Part shown: positions 5,941-9,879 of the stretch, piece by piece
How the letters are laid out: every line of letters begins with the position of its first letter
Position numbering within the stretch: the first letter of the stretch is position 1
NCBI GenBank assembly: GCA_937888925.1
Contig: CALARM010001139.1
Coordinates: forward strand, 1 to 9,879
DNA length: 9,879 nucleotides
Reading direction: 5' to 3'
Source: an uncultured Synergistia bacterium
GTDB taxonomy: Bacteria; Eremiobacterota; SpSt-956; JAKJGF01
The notes under the pieces: model-generated
Database searches by the model: none
What the model was told of the DNA's origin: nothing
What the model saw: only the letters and a program-made list of their open reading frames with translations
Made by a program: the position numbers and the translations under genes

Positions 5941-6171
5941 TTATTCATTCTTAAAATATAATTCAAGAGCTTCCTTTATCATTATCTTTGCTTCATCTAT
6001 CGTGTCACCAAAAGAAGCTATATTAACGTCCAGGCATTGAGCAGTAAAATAATCTTCGTCTCTATAAATAATATAGGATAATTCTTTTCCAGTATTATTT
6101 ATAAAGACTTTATCCCTGTAAACAATCTCATTTTCCTTGTAATTGTTTATTTCCCTGGCCAATGTATCCAT
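5941..6171 (-). CDS. hicB: HicB-family antitoxin
   Basis: This 76-residue protein has the short HicB partial RNase H fold at residues 31-76: LSYIIYRDEDYFTAQCLDVNI, then SFGDTIDEAKIMIKEALELYF. HicB binds and inhibits HicA. No C-terminal HTH or ribbon-helix-helix DNA-binding domain is present. Instead there are about 30 extra N-terminal residues (MDTLAREINNYKENEIVYRD...) not found in the shortest family members, which could take part in binding DNA or toxin. The ATG at 6169-6171 has AAGGTG 6 nt upstream. The antitoxin-first order is one of the two known arrangements. Confidence 0.85.
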   Translation of the reverse strand: MDTLAREINNYKENEIVYRDKVFINNTGKELSYIIYRDEDYFTAQCLDVNIASFGDTIDEAKIMIKEALELYFKNE

Positions 6172-6216
6172 TATTTCACCTTCTTCATGAATAATAATAC
6201 CATAAAGGTTAATTAA

Positions 6217-6235
6217 TATCTATAAATTATAGATA
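6217..6235. promoter_or_regulatory. 19-bp palindrome with embedded -10, candidate hicBA promoter/operator
   Basis: TATCTATAAATTATAGATA is a perfect 9-bp inverted repeat around one central base, 46 bp upstream of hicB in the divergent hicB-lipB gap. On the minus strand it contains TATAAT (6231-6226), a good -10 box for hicBA; a -35 box is not obvious. Toxin-antitoxin operons are typically repressed by binding to palindromes overlapping the promoter, so the position fits autoregulation. This is inference. Confidence 0.45.
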
Positions 6236-6304
6236 ATATTTCATATATTTTCCTGAATAACTCGAAAATGCCCGATAAGGAATTCTGTTTTTATATAAAG
6301 TCTT

Positions 6305-6345
6305 GTTCCGGAACTGTTCTTAAAAAAATTCTGAACATCTATAAT
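6305..6345 (+). promoter_or_regulatory. Possible lipB promoter region with a 10-bp palindrome
   Basis: The palindrome GTTCCGGAAC (6305-6314) is followed by TATAAT at 6340-6345, 70 bp before the lipB start. A TTCTTA at 6317-6322 with a 17-nt spacer is a weak -35. The palindrome just upstream of the -35 could bind a regulator. The support is only the hexamer match and the symmetry. Confidence 0.3.
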
Positions 6346-6415
6346 CAATAAAGAAAATTGTCTATATATTTAAATATATTATAGGAACTGGCCTGTAATC
6401 ATAGAATATTATATT

Positions 6416-7087
6416 ATGTATGTTATTAATTCAGGATATTTTGATTATAAACATTGCCATGAATTACAGAAACAAATTGTAGCTTTAAAAGAGATTGATT
6501 TTCCCGATGTCTTTATTCTTACAGAACATCCTCCTGTAATAACTCTCGGTCATAGAGGTAAAAGAGAAAATATCTTTCTACCGGAAGAAGAATTGAAAAA
6601 AAGAAATATATTAACTCTCAGAATTGAACGAGGAGGTGATGTTACATATCACGGCCCCGGTCAGCTGGTCGGTTATCCCATAATTAAGCTGACAGACCAT
6701 AAATTAAAAGTAAGGGAATTTATAGAAAGACTGGAAGAAGTGCTTATAGTTACTCTGAAAAATTATAATATTACAGGCACCAGAAACGAGATAAATCACG
6801 GCGTATGGATAGGAAATAATAAGATTGCTTCCATAGGGATAGGCATCAGAAGGTGGATAACGTTTCACGGTTTCGCTCTGAATGTGAATACTCATATTGA
6901 AGAATTTAATATGATAAAACCATGCGGCCTTGATAATACAGGAGTTGTTTCTATGGAAAAAATTGCCGGTAAGGAGTTTTCTCTCTCTGAAGTTTCTGGT
7001 ATAATATGTCATAATTTTTCAAAAATTTTTAATATTTCACTCGAAGAAATTTCTTACGAAGAGTTTTTAGTGGAATTTTTTAACTGA
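6416..7087 (+). CDS. lipB: Octanoyl-[acyl-carrier-protein]:protein N-octanoyltransferase (lipoate biosynthesis)
   Basis: LipB moves octanoate from acyl carrier protein to the lysine of lipoyl domains (pyruvate and 2-oxoglutarate dehydrogenases, glycine cleavage H protein). The 223-residue protein has the usual length and motifs: ERGGDVTYHGPGQLVGYP (71-88, family signature), NNKIASIGIGIRRWITFHGFALNVN (134-158) with active-site K136, and KPCGL with active-site C170. It acts in the cytoplasm and precedes LipA in the pathway. The lipA start codon lies 87 bp downstream on the same strand. The ATG at 6416-6418 gives the normal N-terminus, but there is no Shine-Dalgarno close upstream (an AGGAA lies 28 nt away), so initiation may be weak or unusual. 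Confidence 0.97.
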   Translation: MYVINSGYFDYKHCHELQKQIVALKEIDFPDVFILTEHPPVITLGHRGKRENIFLPEEELKKRNILTLRIERGGDVTYHGPGQLVGYPIIKLTDHKLKVREFIERLEEVLIVTLKNYNITGTRNEINHGVWIGNNKIASIGIGIRRWITFHGFALNVNTHIEEFNMIKPCGLDNTGVVSMEKIAGKEFSLSEVSGIICHNFSKIFNISLEEISYEEFLVEFFN

Positions 7088-7159
7088 GAATCGTCAGTAT
7101 TTTCCGTCTATATTGGTATATAACAATCAGATGGAAATGAAGAGAGCAAAATTACCTCT

Positions 7160-7165
7160 AAGGGA
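7160..7165 (+). promoter_or_regulatory. Ribosome-binding site of lipA
   Basis: AAGGGA lies 9 nt before the lipA ATG at 7175 and selects this start. The gap between lipB and lipA shows no terminator, which is consistent with one transcript. Confidence 0.6.
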
Positions 7166-7174
7166 AAGATAACT

Positions 7175-8026
7175 ATGAAAATAACAAAAAAACCTGTATG
7201 GTTGCGAACAAAACTTCCTTCCGGGAAGCAATACGGTAAACTGATAAATATATTGAACGAGAGAAATCTTCATACTGTATGTCAGGAAGCAAGATGTCCC
7301 AATATAGGAGAGTGTTTTTCCTGCGGGAAAGCGACTTTTTTGATAATGGGAAATATATGTACAAGAGATTGCAGGTTCTGTGCCGTCACCCATGGCACTC
7401 CAGATTTACCTGACCCTTCCGAGCCGGAACATATTGCCCTTACCGTATTAAAATTAAATCTCTCCTATTCTGTTATAACATCTGTTACAAGAGATGATCT
7501 TCCCCTTGGAGGTGCAGAACATTTTGCAGAAACAGTAAGAGCAATAAAAAGACTTTCTCCCGGAACTAAAATTGAAATATTGACACCTGATTTTCAGGGC
7601 AGTAAGAAAGGCATTGAAACAGTAATTTCATCAGGCCCTGATGTGTTCAATCATAATGTGGAAACAGTCCCTTCACTCTATCAGGCAGTAAGACCTCAGG
7701 CCATATATGAAAGGTCAATAGATGTAATAAGAATGGCGAGAGAGATAAATAAAAATATTATTATAAAATCGGGTCTTATGGTAGGACTGGGAGAAACAAA
7801 AGAAGAGATTCTGTCGGTAATTAAAGACCTTGTAGATGCAGGATGTCAGATTCTTACAATAGGACAGTATCTGTCTCCTTCAAGGAAGCATTTTCCTGTA
7901 GACCGTTACATTACTCCTGAAGAATTTATATTCTTCAAAGAGGAAGGGGAAAAGATTGGTATGAAAAAAGTAGTATCTGCCCCTTTAGTGAGAAGTTCTT
8001 ATTACAGAAGCGATATTTTAGATTAG
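7175..8026 (+). CDS. lipA: Lipoyl synthase (radical SAM)
   Basis: LipA inserts two sulfurs into the protein-bound octanoyl chain made by LipB. The 283-residue protein is of normal length. The auxiliary 4Fe-4S cluster motif is C36, C41, C47 (CQEARCPNIGEC), and the radical SAM motif CX3CX2C is C62, C66, C69 (CTRDCRFC). Next come VTRDDLPLGGAEHF (104-117), DVFNHNVETVPSLY, KSGLMVGLGE and the C-terminal RSSY (273-276), whose second serine ligates the auxiliary cluster. All known essential residues are present. Together with lipB it provides the full endogenous lipoylation route. Confidence 0.98.
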   Translation: MKITKKPVWLRTKLPSGKQYGKLINILNERNLHTVCQEARCPNIGECFSCGKATFLIMGNICTRDCRFCAVTHGTPDLPDPSEPEHIALTVLKLNLSYSVITSVTRDDLPLGGAEHFAETVRAIKRLSPGTKIEILTPDFQGSKKGIETVISSGPDVFNHNVETVPSLYQAVRPQAIYERSIDVIRMAREINKNIIIKSGLMVGLGETKEEILSVIKDLVDAGCQILTIGQYLSPSRKHFPVDRYITPEEFIFFKEEGEKIGMKKVVSAPLVRSSYYRSDILD

Positions 8027-8034
8027 TTTTACCT

Positions 8035-8062
8035 CGCGTCACGCGTTACGCGTCACGCGTCA
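8035..8062. repeat. Four tandem heptads CGCGTCA (ACGCGT palindromes)
   Basis: Four 7-bp units, CGCGTCA / CGCGTTA / CGCGTCA / CGCGTCA, lie between the lipA stop and the next ribosome-binding site. They include three complete ACGCGT palindromes at 8041, 8048 and 8055. This G+C-rich, CpG-rich island stands out in AT-rich DNA. The self-complementary hexamers could pair in RNA, but the loops would be too short for a stable stem between adjacent units. Function unknown. Confidence 0.85.
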
Positions 8063-8075
8063 CGATTAAAAACAT

Positions 8076-8081
8076 AGGAGG
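8076..8081 (+). promoter_or_regulatory. Strong ribosome-binding site of the SEC-C/TPR gene
   Basis: AGGAGG lies 8 nt before the ATG at 8090 and is the strongest such site in the window. The following TATAAT (8082-8087) lies within the spacer and is not a promoter for this gene. Confidence 0.75.
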
Positions 8082-8089
8082 TATAATTT

Positions 8090-8797
8090 ATGAAAATGGT
8101 AAAAGCAAATGAACCATGCCCCTGTGGCAGCGGAGTCAGATTTAGAGACTGCTGTCTTCCTAAAATGATGATGATGGGAATGGCACAGCAGCAGGAACAT
8201 CCTTCCCAGAGAAGGCAGGGACAGAACAGGAGAGAAAATGGAAATGGCAGAAAAGAAGATACTTTTTCCGTAACCAGAGATGACATTATGGAAGCTTCTT
8301 CTCAGGAAAAACTTGCCATTGCGGAGAAACTTATTTCCCGTAACAGGGAAGATGAAGCAATTGAGATATTTGAAATAGTCCTGTACAAAAAAGAAGAAGA
8401 CATTGATAATATTGATCTGTTTTTCAGGGTAATAAATTATTATAAAAGAACAGCAAATTATGAGAGGGCACTTCTGTTCTGCAATGAATTGATAAAATAT
8501 GACGAACAGAAGGGCGGAAAATTCAGTCAGGAAGCACTCGGACTGAAAGGAGAATTACTTATCAATTCAGGAGAGCTTCATGAAGGTAAGAACATATTCC
8601 TGGAACTTATTGAGAAATATCCTGATAATCTCTGGAATTATTATAATTTATCCAATGCTCTTGCAGAAAGCGGATTCACTTCAGAGGTAACGGAATATAT
8701 AGAAAAAGGCCTTGCCCTTAATGCTTCCGACCCTGAAAAGGTTAAAGTCCTTTTGAGACGAATTTTAAGTAAAATCAAGTCGACAGTGGAAGAATAG
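8090..8797 (+). CDS. SEC-C zinc-motif protein with TPR repeats
   Basis: A 235-residue protein. Residues 7-22 form a SEC-C zinc-binding motif (ANEPCPCGSGVRFRDCC; C10, C12 and C21/C22), as at the tail of SecA and in many small proteins. A Met/Gln/Arg-rich linker follows (25-57), probably disordered. From about residue 68 the protein is helical with degenerate TPR-like repeats: EDEAIEIFEIVLYKKEE (87-103), RTANYERALLFCNELIKYD (120-138), NSGELHEGKNIFLELIEKYPDN (159-180) and NLWNYYNLSNALAESGFTSEVTEYIEKGLALN (180-211). No catalytic domain is seen, so it is probably a protein-protein adaptor. Its stop TAG (8795-8797) overlaps the AGGAG of asd, indicating coupling. The role in this operon is unknown. 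Confidence 0.88.
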   Translation: MKMVKANEPCPCGSGVRFRDCCLPKMMMMGMAQQQEHPSQRRQGQNRRENGNGRKEDTFSVTRDDIMEASSQEKLAIAEKLISRNREDEAIEIFEIVLYKKEEDIDNIDLFFRVINYYKRTANYERALLFCNELIKYDEQKGGKFSQEALGLKGELLINSGELHEGKNIFLELIEKYPDNLWNYYNLSNALAESGFTSEVTEYIEKGLALNASDPEKVKVLLRRILSKIKSTVEE

Positions 8798-8809
8798 GAG
8801 AGAGTGTTT

Positions 8810-9879
8810 ATGGAAAATGTAAAACCGGGAACTATATTCAGGAAAGTAAAAGCAGGAATTTTAGGAGCAACAGGCACTGTGGGTCAGAGATTCATTCAGT
8901 TGCTTGACGGACACATGTATTTTGAACTGACAGAACTCTGTGCTTCTGAAAAAAGTGCCGGCAAGTTATATGAAAAAGCTGTATCGGGAAGATGGAAAAT
9001 AAGCGCCGATATTCCTGAAATGGCAAAAAAACTGATAGTTAAAGACTGTAAACCTCCTCTGGACTGTAAAATCCTTTTTTCAGGACTTGACAGTTCTGTT
9101 GCAGGAGAAATTGAAGAAGAGTTTGCAAATCAGGGATACGTAGTTGTAAGCAATTCAAAAAATCACAGGTGGGATAAACATGTTCCTCTGATGAGTGCCG
9201 AAGTAAATCCCGATCATCTTGATCTGATAAAACATCAGGAGTCATATAAAAAATCAGGTGGATTTATAGTAACCAATTCCAACTGTACTATAATGGGAGT
9301 GACAATGGTCTTAAAAGCACTCAACGATAAATTCGGAGTGGAACAGGTCAATCTCGTGTCCATGCAGGCAATAAGCGGAGCAGGTTATCCGGGAGTTCCT
9401 TCCATGGATATACTGGGAAATGTTGTTCCCCATATAGGGGGAGAAGAAGAAAAGGCTGAAACTGAACCTCTGAAGATACTCGGCACATATAAAGGTGATG
9501 AAATAATAAATGCTCCCATAAAAATAAGTGCTCACTGTAACAGGGTTCCCGTTCTTGACGGCCATATGTGCTGTATAAGTGTAAAACTCAATAAGAAAAC
9601 CTCTGTAGAGGAAATAACTGACGTTTTACAGGCATTCAGAGGAGAACCTCAATCACTGAGACTTCCTATGGCGCCGGAGAAACCTGTCATTGTAAGGACT
9701 GAAGCAGACAGACCGCAGCCGCGAATCGATCTGATGGAAGGCAATGGTATGACTGCAGTAGTCGGAAGAATAAGACCATGTAATCTGCTGGATTTTAAGA
9801 TGGTAATTTTAAGCCATAATACCCTGAGAGGTGCTGCAGGAGCAGCTCTTTTGAATGCAGAGCTTATGTACAGAAAAGG
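8810..9879 (+). CDS. asd: Aspartate-semialdehyde dehydrogenase, archaeal/fungal type (3' end cut by the window edge)
   Basis: This enzyme makes L-aspartate 4-semialdehyde from aspartyl phosphate with NADPH, the branch point to lysine/diaminopimelate, threonine and methionine. The frame is open to the window end (356 codons), and such proteins have about 350-360 residues, so only a few are missing. The NADP-binding loop is [13 protein letters not shown] (16-28). The catalytic Cys is C159 in TNSNCTIMG, and the His is H242 in [47 protein letters not shown] and the C-terminal [14 protein letters not shown] fit the archaeal/yeast branch (asd_EA) better than the E. coli type. The ATG at 8810 has AGGAG (8796-8800) 9 nt upstream. 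The sequence before the fold (residues 1-13) is a short extension. Confidence 0.95.
   Translation, partial: MENVKPGTIFRKVKAGILGATGTVGQRFIQLLDGHMYFELTELCASEKSAGKLYEKAVSGRWKISADIPEMAKKLIVKDCKPPLDCKILFSGLDSSVAGEIEEEFANQGYVVVSNSKNHRWDKHVPLMSAEVNPDHLDLIKHQESYKKSGGFIVTNSNCTIMGVTMVLKALNDKFGVEQVNLVSMQAISGAGYPGVPSMDILGNVVPHIGGEEEKAETEPLKILGTYKGDEIINAPIKISAHCNRVPVLDGHMCCISVKLNKKTSVEEITDVLQAFRGEPQSLRLPMAPEKPVIVRTEADRPQPRIDLMEGNGMTAVVGRIRPCNLLDFKMVILSHNTLRGAAGAALLNAELMYRK

Noticed and set aside
8053..8286. Minus-strand open frame over the start of the SEC-C/TPR gene
   Set aside because: Antisense to a gene with a clear zinc motif and a strong ribosome-binding site.

Overview
The window is AT-rich bacterial DNA: by eye well under 40% G+C, with clear Shine-Dalgarno sites in front of most genes. 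Every recognisable protein belongs to a broadly distributed bacterial family. The Ser/Thr kinase with a zinc ribbon and FGE-type tail, the archaeal/fungal-type aspartate-semialdehyde dehydrogenase, several toxin-antitoxin modules and islands of short repeats suggest an environmental, probably poorly sampled lineage. I cannot assign a phylum from the sequence alone.

Left part (1-3188, all minus strand). The 5' 40% or so of a glycogen debranching enzyme gene (glgX type) runs off the left edge. Upstream of it are a 562-residue zinc ribbon/Ser-Thr kinase/FGE-like fusion protein and a 126-residue protein with a lysine-rich tail and an Hfq/Sm-like C-terminal domain. Between the last two genes is a repeat island with a 12-bp palindrome and five exact copies of a 7-bp unit.

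Middle part (3333-6171). This accessory patch holds a decayed PIN toxin start with an antitoxin-like small ORF (plus strand), an MNT/HEPN pair, a stand-alone FGE/C-type-lectin-fold protein that looks shortened at its 5' end, and a hicB-hicA pair (all minus strand). A long imperfect inverted repeat sits flush against the stop codon of the FGE gene. A near-perfect 19-bp hairpin lies between the FGE gene and hicA.

Right part (6416-9879, all plus strand). lipB and lipA encode the two steps of endogenous protein lipoylation. They are followed by a SEC-C/TPR protein and asd (lysine/threonine/methionine branch). asd is read to the right edge and is probably missing only a few C-terminal residues. 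The SEC-C/TPR and asd genes are tightly coupled, with the stop codon overlapping the next ribosome-binding site. A second 7-bp tandem array lies between lipA and the SEC-C gene. Both 7-bp units are a palindromic hexamer plus one C, which is the most unusual non-coding signal in the window.

I did not find a complete, clearly new multi-gene system. The best leads are the Hfq-like protein with its basic tail, the two heptad arrays, and the FGE protein with a compositionally different 3' end followed directly by a large inverted repeat.
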